NCBI GenBank assembly: GCA_963782445.1
Contig: CAWAJM010000001.1
Location: 1,302,001-1,366,000, forward strand
Reading direction: 5' to 3'
Length of the DNA stretch: 64,000 nt
Source of the DNA: ZC4RG20 sp963782445
GTDB lineage: Bacteria > Pseudomonadota > Gammaproteobacteria > Steroidobacterales > Rariloculaceae
The stretch's first letter is position 1. Every line of letters begins with the position of its first letter. Under the pieces are notes generated by a model. It was not told the DNA's origin. It saw only the letters and a program-made list of their open reading frames with translations, and did no database searches. The position numbers were made by a program, and so were the translations under genes. Of the stretch, positions 1-8,543 are shown in pieces.

Positions 1-53
1 TCGCAGCCGCTTTACTTTTCAGACCGTTCCGCAGGAGCGGAGAGGATCGTTCA

Positions 54-1373
54 TTGTCCGAGCCCGTGAAAGCCGCCGCGGCGGCCCCGGCCGCCGTCGC
101 TGCGCCCCAGAAACTCTCGGCCCACAGCCTCAGCGCCGGGATGATCGGGAACGTGCTCGAGTGGTACGACTTCGGCCTCTACGGATACCTTGCGCCCGTC
201 ATCGGCACGCTCTTCTTCCCATCGAACAATCCCGTCGCGTCGCTGATCGGCGCCTACGGCGGGTTCGCGATCGGCTTCGCCATGCGCCCCATCGGCGGCG
301 CCGTGCTCGGACATCTGGGCGATCGCATCGGCCGGCGCTCGGTGCTGATCGCCTCCGTCGTCCTCATGGGGGGGGCCACGATGGCGATCGGGGTGTTGCC
401 GACGTTCGCCGAGATCGGCGTCTGGGCGCCCATCCTGCTGCTCGTCATTCGGTTGTTTCAGGGCTTCTCCGTCGGCGGCGAGTTCACGGGCTCGGTTTCG
501 TATCTCGTCGAGACGGCGCCCATGCGGCGGCGCGGGTTCGCAGGCAGCTTCGCGAACGTCGGCTCGACGATCGGCTATCTGCTCGCCGCGGGGCTGGCCG
601 CGCTGACCGTCGGCCTCACGAGCCACCACCAGCTCTACGGATGGGTTTGGCGGCTGCCCTTCCTCGTCGGCGGGGCTCTGGCCATGCTCGCCTACGTCGT
701 GCGCAGCCGGCTGGCCGATACGGGCTACGAGCCCGAGGAGCTGCCCGAAGGTCAGCAGCGCGAGATCCCGCTCGTGAAGGCGTTCAAGCGCAGCCCCCGG
801 GCCATGGTGCTGGCAGCGCTGTTCACTTGGGGTTATGGCGTCGCGGACTATCTGACGCTCGTGTTCCTGCCCACGTTCGCAAGCAAGTTCGGGTTTCTCG
901 ACAACGGCAAGGCACTCGCGATCAATACGGCCGCGCAGGCCCTCGCGCTGTTCGTGATCCCTGTGGCGGGCTGGCTCACGGATCACGCGATCCGGCGGCG
1001 GTCGATGCTGATGCTCGCGTTCGGACTGATCCTCGTCACTGCGCTCGGCTTCTTCGCCATCGCGGCCGGCCACAGCGAGCTCGGGTTCTGGACCGTGCAG
1101 CTGCTGTTCGGCGCCTTCCTCGGCATGATCATGGGCACGGCGCCGGCGATGTTGGCCGAGCTCTTCCACTCGGAGTTCCGGCTCTCGGGCTACTCGCTGA
1201 CGTTCAATATCGGCCTCGGCTTCGGCGGAGGCACGGCACCGCTGATCGCGACGGCGCTGATCGGCGCCACGGGGTTCAAGCTCGCGGGTGCGGCCTACCT
1301 CATGGTCGGCGCGCTGCTCTCGATGGCCGCGCTCTGGCTCATGGTCGACCGCAGCCGAGAGCCTTTGCGCTGA
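54..1373 (+). CDS. MFS transporter, metabolite:H+ symporter (MHS/ProP-like) type
   Basis: A 439-residue integral membrane protein of the major facilitator superfamily that probably moves a small organic acid or osmolyte across the inner membrane. About twelve hydrophobic segments are visible. The N-terminal 'NVLEWYDFGLYGYLAP' is typical of the ProP/KgtP-like MHS branch, and the loop motif 'GDRIGRRSVLI' lies near residues 89-99. The start is TTG at 54, preceded by a purine-rich GGAGAGGA stretch about 8 bases upstream. It runs convergent to nadC. The substrate cannot be read from sequence; proline/betaine, citrate, alpha-ketoglutarate or shikimate are all possible. Confidence 0.85.
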   Translation: MSEPVKAAAAAPAAVAAPQKLSAHSLSAGMIGNVLEWYDFGLYGYLAPVIGTLFFPSNNPVASLIGAYGGFAIGFAMRPIGGAVLGHLGDRIGRRSVLIASVVLMGGATMAIGVLPTFAEIGVWAPILLLVIRLFQGFSVGGEFTGSVSYLVETAPMRRRGFAGSFANVGSTIGYLLAAGLAALTVGLTSHHQLYGWVWRLPFLVGGALAMLAYVVRSRLADTGYEPEELPEGQQREIPLVKAFKRSPRAMVLAALFTWGYGVADYLTLVFLPTFASKFGFLDNGKALAINTAAQALALFVIPVAGWLTDHAIRRRSMLMLAFGLILVTALGFFAIAAGHSELGFWTVQLLFGAFLGMIMGTAPAMLAELFHSEFRLSGYSLTFNIGLGFGGGTAPLIATALIGATGFKLAGAAYLMVGALLSMAALWLMVDRSREPLR

Positions 1374-1454
1374 CCGGCGGCGGCGCGGTAGGAGTCTGTC
1401 CGACGCGTGATACGCCGTGGGACGCCCTCGCTACGGCGACGATAAGTCGGATTT

Positions 1455-2324
1455 CTAGACGAACCGCATCGAATAGTCGATGGCGCGTACGTGCTTCGTC
1501 AGCGCGCCGACCGATACGAAGTCGACGCCGGTCTCGGCGACGCTGCGCAGCCGCTCGAGGTCGACGCTGCCCGATGCCTCGAGCTCGGCCCGCTTGGCCG
1601 AGCCCCGGGCGGCCGCCGCATCGCGCATTGCCACGGCGCGGCGCATGTCCTCGTGCGTGAAGTCGTCGAGCATGATCCGGTCCGCGTCCGTCGCGAGCGC
1701 CTCGCGCAGCTCCTCGAGCGTTTCGACCTCGACCTCGATCATGAGACGGCCGACGCTCGAGCGCGCGCGAGCGACGGCCGCCGCGATTCCGCCCGCCGCG
1801 GCAATGTGGTTCTCCTTGATGAGTACGGCGTCGAAGAGGCCCTGGCGGTGGTTCGTCGCGCCGCCGCAGCGCACGGCGTACTTCTGGGCGCTGCGCAGAC
1901 CGGGCAGCGTCTTGCGCGTGTCGAGCACGCGGGCGCCCGTCCCGGCGACCGCGGCCGCGTACCGACGCGCCGTCGTGGCCGTGCCCGACAGCGTCTGCAG
2001 GAAGTTCAGGGCCGTGCGCTCGCCCGAGAGGATGCCGCGGGCCGGGCCTTGCAGATCGCAGACCACGGACTCGGCCGGCAGATCCGCGCCTTCCGCTGCG
2101 CGCCAGACGACGACGATCTGCGGATCGATGCGGCGGAACACTTCGTCGAACCAGGCCGTCCCGCACAGGGTCGCGGGTTCGCGGCAATGCACCTGCGCGC
2201 GTGCGGTCGCATCGGCCGCGATGAGCGCGGCCGTCACGTCTCCCGTGCCGAGGTCCTCGGCCAGCGCTCGGGCGACCGCCTCGCCGATATCCGACGGCAG
2301 CCCGTCAGAGGAAGCGTTCGCCAT
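1455..2324 (-). CDS. nadC: Nicotinate-nucleotide diphosphorylase (quinolinate phosphoribosyltransferase)
   Basis: A 289-residue cytosolic enzyme that turns quinolinate and PRPP into nicotinate mononucleotide, CO2 and PPi in de novo NAD synthesis. The family core is intact: 'LDTRKTLPGLRSAQKYAV' followed by 'GGATNHRQGLFDAVLIKENH', the PRPP/quinolinate-binding Arg, Lys and His residues, and the C-terminal 'GVDFVSVGALTKH'. Length is normal for the family. The ATG start lies inside the end of the upstream membrane-protein gene (20-bp overlap), so the two are probably co-transcribed. Confidence 0.96.
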   Translation of the reverse strand: MANASSDGLPSDIGEAVARALAEDLGTGDVTAALIAADATARAQVHCREPATLCGTAWFDEVFRRIDPQIVVVWRAAEGADLPAESVVCDLQGPARGILSGERTALNFLQTLSGTATTARRYAAAVAGTGARVLDTRKTLPGLRSAQKYAVRCGGATNHRQGLFDAVLIKENHIAAAGGIAAAVARARSSVGRLMIEVEVETLEELREALATDADRIMLDDFTHEDMRRAVAMRDAAAARGSAKRAELEASGSVDLERLRSVAETGVDFVSVGALTKHVRAIDYSMRFV

Positions 2325-2904
2325 GCCCGTAGGCCACCATGCTCATGACGAGGGGCACCGAAAGCACGACGTTGACGCGCGACGCGACGAGCGCCACGCG
2401 CCGGGCCCGCTGGATATGCCCGGCAGTCGCTTCGACGAGGCCCAATGCCTTCTTTTGGCTCGGCCAAATCAGCACCCAAACGTTGAACAGCATGATCGTG
2501 CCGAGCCAGGCCCCGATGCCGATGAGCCTGTCGCGCGGGGAGCCGTCGAGGAAGCCGAGGGCAAAGGCGTCAGGCAGAATTCGCAGGTGGCCTAGTGCGG
2601 CGGCGCCCGTGAGCCACGTGAACAGGGCGGCCCAGCGGAACCAGGCGAGGGCGCGCGGCGCCTCGTACTTGAAAATACCGCCGCTGCCGGGTCCCGCGCG
2701 GTCGAGCGCGGCCTGCGTGACGGCCGGCAGCTGCACGAAATCGAAGTAGTAGAGCAGGCCCACCCAGGTGATACCCCCGAGCACGTGCAGCCAGACGATC
2801 AAGCTCAACGCGTTGAAGCGGCCGTGCAGCGTGCCGAGGCCGACGAGCAGGCCGGCGAGGAGGCCGGCCGCAATCGTGACCTTGATCCCGTTCGACGGAT
2901 TCAA
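2305..2904 (-). CDS. Membrane protein with urate-oxidase N-terminal (PuuD-type) domain
   Basis: A membrane protein of about 199 residues with four or five hydrophobic segments. The sequence 'WLHVLGGITWVGLLYYFDF', the later 'RWAALFTWLTGAAALGH' and 'GAWLGTIMLFNVWVLIWPSQ' fit the urate-oxidase N-terminal family. It has no cytochrome c domain, so it is the short stand-alone form whose activity is unknown. The frame is open back to a GTG at 2952, but a TTG at 2904 sits directly behind AAGGGGGG and is the better start. It overlaps nadC by 20 bp. Confidence 0.7.
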   Translation of the reverse strand: MNPSNGIKVTIAAGLLAGLLVGLGTLHGRFNALSLIVWLHVLGGITWVGLLYYFDFVQLPAVTQAALDRAGPGSGGIFKYEAPRALAWFRWAALFTWLTGAAALGHLRILPDAFALGFLDGSPRDRLIGIGAWLGTIMLFNVWVLIWPSQKKALGLVEATAGHIQRARRVALVASRVNVVLSVPLVMSMVAYGHGERFL

Positions 2905-3057
2905 CCTGGCCCCCCTTGCTGAGCAGTCCGCCCCGATTTCCAGAATAGGCACCCGGGCACTTGCTCCGGCCCGGGGAGTCTAGAAGAATAGGTGACAACA
3001 TCAAGTCGGTTCAATGCGCCCGCCGGGCGCCGGACCCGATCGGAGGATCGATTGCGA

Positions 3058-3381
3058 ATGGATATCAACGAACGCATCCAGAAGCAGCTCTCGGAGTACC
3101 CGGTTCTGCTCTTTATGAAAGGTACGCCGGATTTCCCGCAATGCGGGTTCTCGGCCCAGACGGTCGCAGCTTTGCGCTCGGTCGGCGCAAAGTTCGCGTT
3201 CGTCAACATTCTCGAGGACCAGGAATTGCGCGAGGGTCTCAAGCAGTACTCGAGTTGGCCCACGTTTCCGCAACTTTACGTCGGCGGCGAACTGGTCGGC
3301 GGCTGCGACATCACGCTCGAGATGTACCACTCCGGGGAACTCGAGCAGATGCTGAGCGAGAAGAACGCCATCGAGGCGTAA
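3058..3381 (+). CDS. grxD: Monothiol glutaredoxin, Grx4 family (CGFS type)
   Basis: A 107-residue monothiol glutaredoxin. The CGFS active site is at residues 29-32 inside 'GTPDFPQCGFSAQTV', followed by the glutathione-binding 'WPTFPQLYVGGELVGGCDI'. Proteins of this type bind [2Fe-2S] clusters with glutathione and pass them to apo-proteins. The ATG at 3058 is chosen because GGAGG lies about 11 bases upstream; a GTG at 2992 would add an unconserved basic leader. It is convergent with rnt, with a REP-type palindrome between them. Confidence 0.95.
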   Translation: MDINERIQKQLSEYPVLLFMKGTPDFPQCGFSAQTVAALRSVGAKFAFVNILEDQELREGLKQYSSWPTFPQLYVGGELVGGCDITLEMYHSGELEQMLSEKNAIEA

Positions 3382-3394
3382 TCCGAGAAAAAGC

Positions 3395-3483
3395 GAAAAA
3401 GGGGTCAGAGCCCTTTTCCGCAGCCGGGCAAGGCAGCCGTTGCCGGAGCGTCGCAGGCGAAAAAGGGCTCTGACCCCTTTTTC
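3395..3483. repeat. REP-type inverted repeat pair (GGGGTCAGAGCCC family)
   Basis: Two inverted copies of a roughly 24-bp element built on the core GGGGTCAGAGCCC, bounded by A and T runs, lie at about 3395-3418 and 3458-3483. They face each other between the convergent genes grxD and rnt. The pair forms a long stem with a U-rich tail, so it could also end transcription of both genes. The same family occurs at 21902-22029. Elements of this kind are typically spread by REP-associated tyrosine transposases (RAYTs); none is present in this window. Confidence 0.85.
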
Positions 3484-4133
3484 TAGCGGCCCTCGAACAC
3501 CGGCCGAAAGCGGTTCACGATCGCGCAAAACAGCTGCGCCGTCATCTCGGCGTCGTAGAGCGCCGAGTGGGCGCTGCTGTCGTCCCACGGCAGACCCGCC
3601 GCGTTCACGGCGCGGCTCAACACGGTTTGGCCGTAGGCCACGCCGCCGAGGGTGGCCGTGTCGAAGCTCGAGAACGGGTGGAACGGGTTGCGCTTGACGT
3701 TCGTGCGCGCAACCGCTGCGTTCAGGAACTGCAAATCGAAAAACGAGTTGTGGCCGACGAGGACGGCCCGGTTGCAGTTCTGTTGCTTGACCTCCTTGCG
3801 CACCTCCTGGAAGAGGCGCCGCAGCGCCTCGTCCTCGTCGATGGCGGGCCGCAGCGGGTGATAGGGGTCTATCCCCGTGACCTGCAAGGACGCGGGCTCG
3901 AGCTTCGAGCCCGGGAACGGCTTGACGAGGTAGCGGAATTTCTCGCCGAGCTCGAGGTCGCCGGCTTCGTTGAGGTTCACGAGCACGGCCGCGATCTCGA
4001 GCAGCGCATCCGTCGCCGAGTTGAATCCGCCCGTCTCTACGTCGACGACCACGGGCAGAAAGCCGCGGAAGCGGTTCGCGATGCCCGACGCGCCGGCGTT
4101 CTCGGCCGGCTCTTGCGAGGTTTTACCGCTCAC
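3483..4133 (-). CDS. rnt: Ribonuclease T (DEDDh 3'-5' exonuclease)
   Basis: A 216-residue exoribonuclease that trims the 3' ends of tRNA and other stable RNAs. The DEDDh residues are present: D31 and E33 in 'VVVDVETGGFNS', the aspartate of 'LVGHNSFFDLQFL', and the His/Asp pair in 'SSAHSALYDAEMTAQLF'. Length matches the family. The GTG start overlaps the stop of the upstream aminopeptidase gene (GTGA), implying coupled translation. The frame extends much further upstream, but that part only shadows the aminopeptidase gene. Confidence 0.93.
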   Translation of the reverse strand: MSGKTSQEPAENAGASGIANRFRGFLPVVVDVETGGFNSATDALLEIAAVLVNLNEAGDLELGEKFRYLVKPFPGSKLEPASLQVTGIDPYHPLRPAIDEDEALRRLFQEVRKEVKQQNCNRAVLVGHNSFFDLQFLNAAVARTNVKRNPFHPFSSFDTATLGGVAYGQTVLSRAVNAAGLPWDDSSAHSALYDAEMTAQLFCAIVNRFRPVFEGR

Positions 4134-5647
4134 TGGGCCAGCTTCTCGGCGATCTCGACGGGCGTCGCCGAGCGCAGCAGCTCGAGCGTGAACTTCACGC
4201 CGAAACCCGTGATGTCGGTCGGCACATGGGCGAGCCCGTTCTTGTGCTCGCCCGAGCTGAGGTCGATGTGAATCCAGGGAATCGAGCGCGGCACGAACCG
4301 GTTCAGAAAGCGCGCGCCGAGGATGTGGTCGCCCTCGCTCTCGACGGCGCATTGTTTCACGTCGGCAATGTCGCTGCGCAGCAGCTGATCGAAGTCCTCG
4401 TCCATCGGAAAGGGCCAGACGCGCTCGCCCGAGGCGGCCCCGGCGTCGATCATGAGTTGGTTCGCGGCGCGGCGATTGCTGAAGGCGCCCGCATAGCGCT
4501 GGGTCAGCGCCGAGACGCAAGTACCCGTCAGGGTTGCGTAATCGATGATGAGCTTCGGCTCCTCGCGTGCGGACAGCGCGAGCGTGTCGGCCAGCACCAT
4601 GCGGCCTTCGGCGTCCGTATGAATGACCTGGATGGTCGTACCGTTTGCGGCATGCACAACGTCCTGCGATTTGTAGGCCGCCGGAGAAAGTCGGTTCTCG
4701 CTGATCGCGAGCCAGGCGTCGACGGCATACGGCACCTTGAGCTGCGCCAGCGCGACGAGCGTGCCGAGCGCGACCGCGCTGCCCTGCATGTCCGTATGCA
4801 TATCGAGCATGCTCTTGAAGTTCTTGAGGTTCGTGCCGCCGGAGTCGAACAGGATCCCCTTGCCGACGAGCGTGAGGTCCGGCTGGCGCTGCTCGCCGGG
4901 CCGGTAGCTCAATCTCATAATGCCGGCATCGCGCTCGGGATTGCCCTGGGCGACGGCCAGAAACGCACCGGCGCCGAGCTTTTCGAGCTCCTTCTCGCCG
5001 AGAAACTTGGCCGTGAGCCCGTAGCGCTTCGCGAGCTGCTCGATCGCGCTTCGATAGGCCGTCGCCTTCAACGCGTTCGGCGGCATGGCCGTGAACCAGC
5101 GCGCGATGTTGTTGCCGACGGCCTCGGCCCGCGTGGTCTCCACGTCGATGCGCGGCTTCGCATCGAACAGCGTCAGCGACTCGAGCTCGACGGGGCGCGG
5201 GTGATCCTCCGTCTTGAACGACGGCAGCTTGAAGGCGGCCGCGGCGGCGGCCGCGCCCATGGCCTTGAACGCCGCCGAGCGGGCGGGCTCTTCGAGCCCG
5301 AGCACGGCGACGCCCAGCGACGCCGGGCGTTCGCGCAGACAGTCCGCCACGACCTCGCGCGCCCAGCTCAACACGGCGAACGGCGAGCCCTCCTCGCACA
5401 CGGCGGCGGTGATGCCGGTGGCACGGTTATTGGAGAGGCGGGACGAGACGCGCTTCGCGCCCTGCGCCGCGGCGCGCGCCAGCAGTTTCTGCAGCTGCTG
5501 CCCCTGGGGCAGCGCTGCGAAAATGGAGCTCGCCGGGTCTTTCGGAAGGATGACGGCCAAGTGATCGAACGAGTTCAGTTGCACGTCCGCGACGGGCCTC
5601 GCACTTTGATGAATCTTGAGCGGCGTGAATTCGGGTAATTCAATCAT
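4130..5647 (-). CDS. Leucyl aminopeptidase family protein (peptidase M17)
   Basis: A 505-residue M17 metallopeptidase that releases N-terminal amino acids in the cytoplasm. The metal and substrate motifs are visible: 'LVGKGILFDSGGTNLK' supplies the Lys and Asp ligands and 'HTDAEGRMVLADTLAL' the Asp/Glu pair. His replaces the usual Asn before TDAEGR, which separates it from the classical PepA encoded at 51.8-53.3 kb. The start is ATG at 5647; another ATG at 5686 would add 13 residues, and neither has a strong ribosome site. It is followed with a 4-bp overlap by rnt. Confidence 0.88.
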   Translation of the reverse strand: MIELPEFTPLKIHQSARPVADVQLNSFDHLAVILPKDPASSIFAALPQGQQLQKLLARAAAQGAKRVSSRLSNNRATGITAAVCEEGSPFAVLSWAREVVADCLRERPASLGVAVLGLEEPARSAAFKAMGAAAAAAAFKLPSFKTEDHPRPVELESLTLFDAKPRIDVETTRAEAVGNNIARWFTAMPPNALKATAYRSAIEQLAKRYGLTAKFLGEKELEKLGAGAFLAVAQGNPERDAGIMRLSYRPGEQRQPDLTLVGKGILFDSGGTNLKNFKSMLDMHTDMQGSAVALGTLVALAQLKVPYAVDAWLAISENRLSPAAYKSQDVVHAANGTTIQVIHTDAEGRMVLADTLALSAREEPKLIIDYATLTGTCVSALTQRYAGAFSNRRAANQLMIDAGAASGERVWPFPMDEDFDQLLRSDIADVKQCAVESEGDHILGARFLNRFVPRSIPWIHIDLSSGEHKNGLAHVPTDITGFGVKFTLELLRSATPVEIAEKLAQ

Positions 5648-5812
5648 TCGGCTCGCCTTGACCAGCCTTTGGCAAACCCCGATCATAGCGCCGCTCCGCG
5701 AGGTACGGTCAGCTCACCGGCAGCCAATCGGCACTGAATCGTAGCAGGAGCACCGCGCAGATTCACGTGCAAGTCATTGAATTTGGCGTGAGACAGCGAA
5801 GACAGGAGCATC

Positions 5813-8497
5813 ATGGCCACCGCACGACCACTGCCCACTTTCAGAGGCGCCGTCGACGATGTCGACCCCGAGGAGACTCAGGAATGGCTCGAGTCGATCG
5901 ATTCGGTTCTCAGAGTCTACGGCGCGGATCGTGCCCACTTCCTGCTCGAATGTATGATCGACCATGCGCGCCGCTCCGGCGCGTATCTGCCGTATAGCCC
6001 GAATACGGCGTACCTCAACACGATCCCCGTGGGCCGGCAGGCCGAGTACCAGGGGGATCGTGCCATCGAGCGGCGCGTCGAGGCTTACATTCGCTGGAAC
6101 GCGATGGCCATGGTCGTGCACGCGAACCGCAAGAGCTCCGAGTACGGCGGTCACATCGCAAGCTATGCCTCTTCGGCGACGCTCTACGAGGTCGGCTTCA
6201 ACCACTTCTGGCGTGCGCCCACGGAGCAGCACGGCGGCGATCTCGTTTTCTTCCAGGGACATTCCTCGCCCGGCATCTACGCGCGCGCGTACCTCGAAGG
6301 GCGCCTCAGCGAGGAGAATCTCAACTATTTCCGGCAGGAGGTCACCGGGCCCGGACTCTCTTCTTATCCGCATCCGTGGCTCATGCCCGAGTTCTGGCAG
6401 TTCCCGACGGTCTCGATGGGACTCGGCCCGATGATGGCCATGTACCAGGCGCGCTTCATGCGCTACCTCGAGAACCGCGGCATTCTGCCGCCCCAGGACC
6501 GCAAGGTCTGGTGCTTCCTCGGCGACGGCGAGACGGACGAGCCGGAGTCCATGGGCGCGATCACCATGCCCGTGCGCGAGAAGCTCGACAACCTTATCTT
6601 CGTCATCAACTGCAATCTGCAGCGCCTCGACGGTCCGGTACGCGGCAACGGCAAGATCATCCAGGAGCTCGAAGCGGCCTATCAGGGCGCGGGCTGGAAC
6701 GTGATCAAGGTCATCTGGGGCTCGCGCTGGGATCCGCTGCTCGCGAAGGACGATCACGGCGTGCTGCGCCGGACGATGGAAGAGTGCGTCGACGGTGAGT
6801 ACCAGAGCTTCAAGGCCAAGGGCGGCGCCTACACGCGCGAGCACTTCTTCGGCCGCGATCCGGAGCTCAAGGCGATGGTCGCGGATATGTCGGACGAAGA
6901 CATCTGGCGCCTGAACCGCGGCGGCCACGATGCGACCAAGGTCTACGCCGCCTACGACGCGGCCATGCGCCATGCGGACCGTCCGACCGTGATTCTCGCC
7001 AAGACCGTCAAGGGCTACGGCATGGGCGAGGCGGGCGAAGGCCAGAACATCACGCACCAGAAGAAGAAGCTCGACGAGGACGATCTCAAGGCGTTTCGCG
7101 ACCGTTTCAACATTCCGATCTCCGACGAGCAGATCGCCGAGCTCGCTTACTACAAGCCGGCGGACGACAGCGAGGAGATTCGCTACCTCAAGGCGCGGCG
7201 CGAGGCCCTCGGCGGCTTCCTGCCGACGCGCCGCCCCAAGGCCGAGCCCCTCGAGGTCCCGCCGCTCGAATTCTTCAAGTCCCAGCTCGAGGGCAGCGGC
7301 GACCGCGAAGTCTCGACGACGATGTCCTTCGTGCGCATCCTGGCCTCGCTCGTCCGCGACAAGACGATCGGCCCGCGCGTCGTGCCCATCGTCCCCGACG
7401 AGGCGAGGACGTTCGGCATGGAGGGTATGTTCCGCCAGATCGGCATCTACTCGTCCGTCGGCCAGCTCTACACACCGCAGGACGCGGATCAGCTCACGTA
7501 CTACCGCGAGGACAAGAAGGGGCAGATCCTCGAGGAAGGCATCAACGAGGCGGGCTCGTTCTGCTCGTGGCTCGCGGCCGGCACGTCGTACTCCAATCAC
7601 GGCGTGCAGATGATTCCCTTCTACATCTATTACTCGATGTTCGGCTTTCAGCGCATCGGCGACTTCGCCTGGGCCGGTGGCGACATGCAGGCCCGGGGAT
7701 TTCTGATCGGCGGCACGGCGGGCCGCACGACGTTGGCCGGCGAGGGCCTGCAGCATCAGGACGGCCACAGCCAGCTCGTCGCGACGACGATCCCGAACTG
7801 CCGCGCCTATGACCCGTGCTACGCGTACGAGCTCGCCGTCATCATCCAGGACGGGCTGCGGCGCATGTGCGCCGAGCATGAGAACGTTTTCTACTACATC
7901 ACCTGCATGAACGAGAACTACGTCCAGCCGGCCATGCCGAAGGGCGTCGAGCAGGGGATACTGCGCGGCATGTACCCGCTCAGGAAGGGCGCCGCCGGCA
8001 AGCAGCGCGTGCAGCTGCTCGGCTCCGGCACGATTCTGCGCGAGGTGCTGGCAGCGGCCGAGATGCTCGAGAGCGACTACAAGGTGGCGGCGGACGTATG
8101 GAGCGTCACGAGCTTCAGCGAGCTGCGCCGCGAGGCACTCGAGGCCGAACGCTGGAACACGCTGCATCCAGGCAAGAAGGCGAAGACGGCCTATGTGGCC
8201 CAGCAGCTTGCCGGACGATCCGGGCCCTTCGTCGCGGCCACCGACTATATCAAGACCGTGCCGGACCAGATCCGGCAATGGGTGCCGGGGCGCTATTACG
8301 TCCTCGGCACGGACGGCTTCGGCCGCAGCGACAGCCGCAAGGCGTTGCGCGAGTTTTTCGAGGTGGACCGCCGGGCCGTCGTCGTGACGGCGCTCAAGGC
8401 CTTGGCCGACGACGGCGCCATCGAGCAGAAGGTCGTGGCGAAGGCCATCGAGAAGCTGGGCATCGACCCCGAGCGGGCCGCACCGGTCACGCTGTGA
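5813..8497 (+). CDS. aceE: Pyruvate dehydrogenase E1 component, homodimeric type
   Basis: An 894-residue thiamine-diphosphate enzyme that decarboxylates pyruvate and acetylates the lipoyl groups of E2. The ThDP/Mg motif begins at about residue 236 with 'GDGETDEPESMGAI' and ends with the conserved 'NCNLQRLDGPVRGN'. Other family hallmarks include 'HASSYASSAT'-like 'GGHIASYASSATLYEVG' and 'KTVKGYGMGEAGEGQN'. Full length. The ATG follows AGGAG at a normal distance. It is the first gene of aceE-aceF-lpd; no PdhR-like operator was recognised in the 165 bp upstream. Confidence 0.98.
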   Translation: MATARPLPTFRGAVDDVDPEETQEWLESIDSVLRVYGADRAHFLLECMIDHARRSGAYLPYSPNTAYLNTIPVGRQAEYQGDRAIERRVEAYIRWNAMAMVVHANRKSSEYGGHIASYASSATLYEVGFNHFWRAPTEQHGGDLVFFQGHSSPGIYARAYLEGRLSEENLNYFRQEVTGPGLSSYPHPWLMPEFWQFPTVSMGLGPMMAMYQARFMRYLENRGILPPQDRKVWCFLGDGETDEPESMGAITMPVREKLDNLIFVINCNLQRLDGPVRGNGKIIQELEAAYQGAGWNVIKVIWGSRWDPLLAKDDHGVLRRTMEECVDGEYQSFKAKGGAYTREHFFGRDPELKAMVADMSDEDIWRLNRGGHDATKVYAAYDAAMRHADRPTVILAKTVKGYGMGEAGEGQNITHQKKKLDEDDLKAFRDRFNIPISDEQIAELAYYKPADDSEEIRYLKARREALGGFLPTRRPKAEPLEVPPLEFFKSQLEGSGDREVSTTMSFVRILASLVRDKTIGPRVVPIVPDEARTFGMEGMFRQIGIYSSVGQLYTPQDADQLTYYREDKKGQILEEGINEAGSFCSWLAAGTSYSNHGVQMIPFYIYYSMFGFQRIGDFAWAGGDMQARGFLIGGTAGRTTLAGEGLQHQDGHSQLVATTIPNCRAYDPCYAYELAVIIQDGLRRMCAEHENVFYYITCMNENYVQPAMPKGVEQGILRGMYPLRKGAAGKQRVQLLGSGTILREVLAAAEMLESDYKVAADVWSVTSFSELRREALEAERWNTLHPGKKAKTAYVAQQLAGRSGPFVAATDYIKTVPDQIRQWVPGRYYVLGTDGFGRSDSRKALREFFEVDRRAVVVTALKALADDGAIEQKVVAKAIEKLGIDPERAAPVTL

Positions 8498-8543
8498 GCG
8501 CTCGTGCGCTTCTCTGTTTCATAAAAGGCTCGGCAGCAGACTC

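Noticed and set aside
1374..1454. Possible terminator between MFS gene and nadC
   Set aside because: No stable hairpin with a T run could be seen in this short convergent spacer.
3483..5399. 638-codon frame as one large RNase T fusion
   Set aside because: Only the last 216 codons match RNase T; the rest is antisense-like shadow of the M17 gene in another frame.
5774..8278. 834-codon open frame antisense to aceE
   Set aside because: Product is low-complexity Arg/Val/Leu/Ala-rich with no motif; aceE on the other strand is unmistakable. High GC creates such frames.
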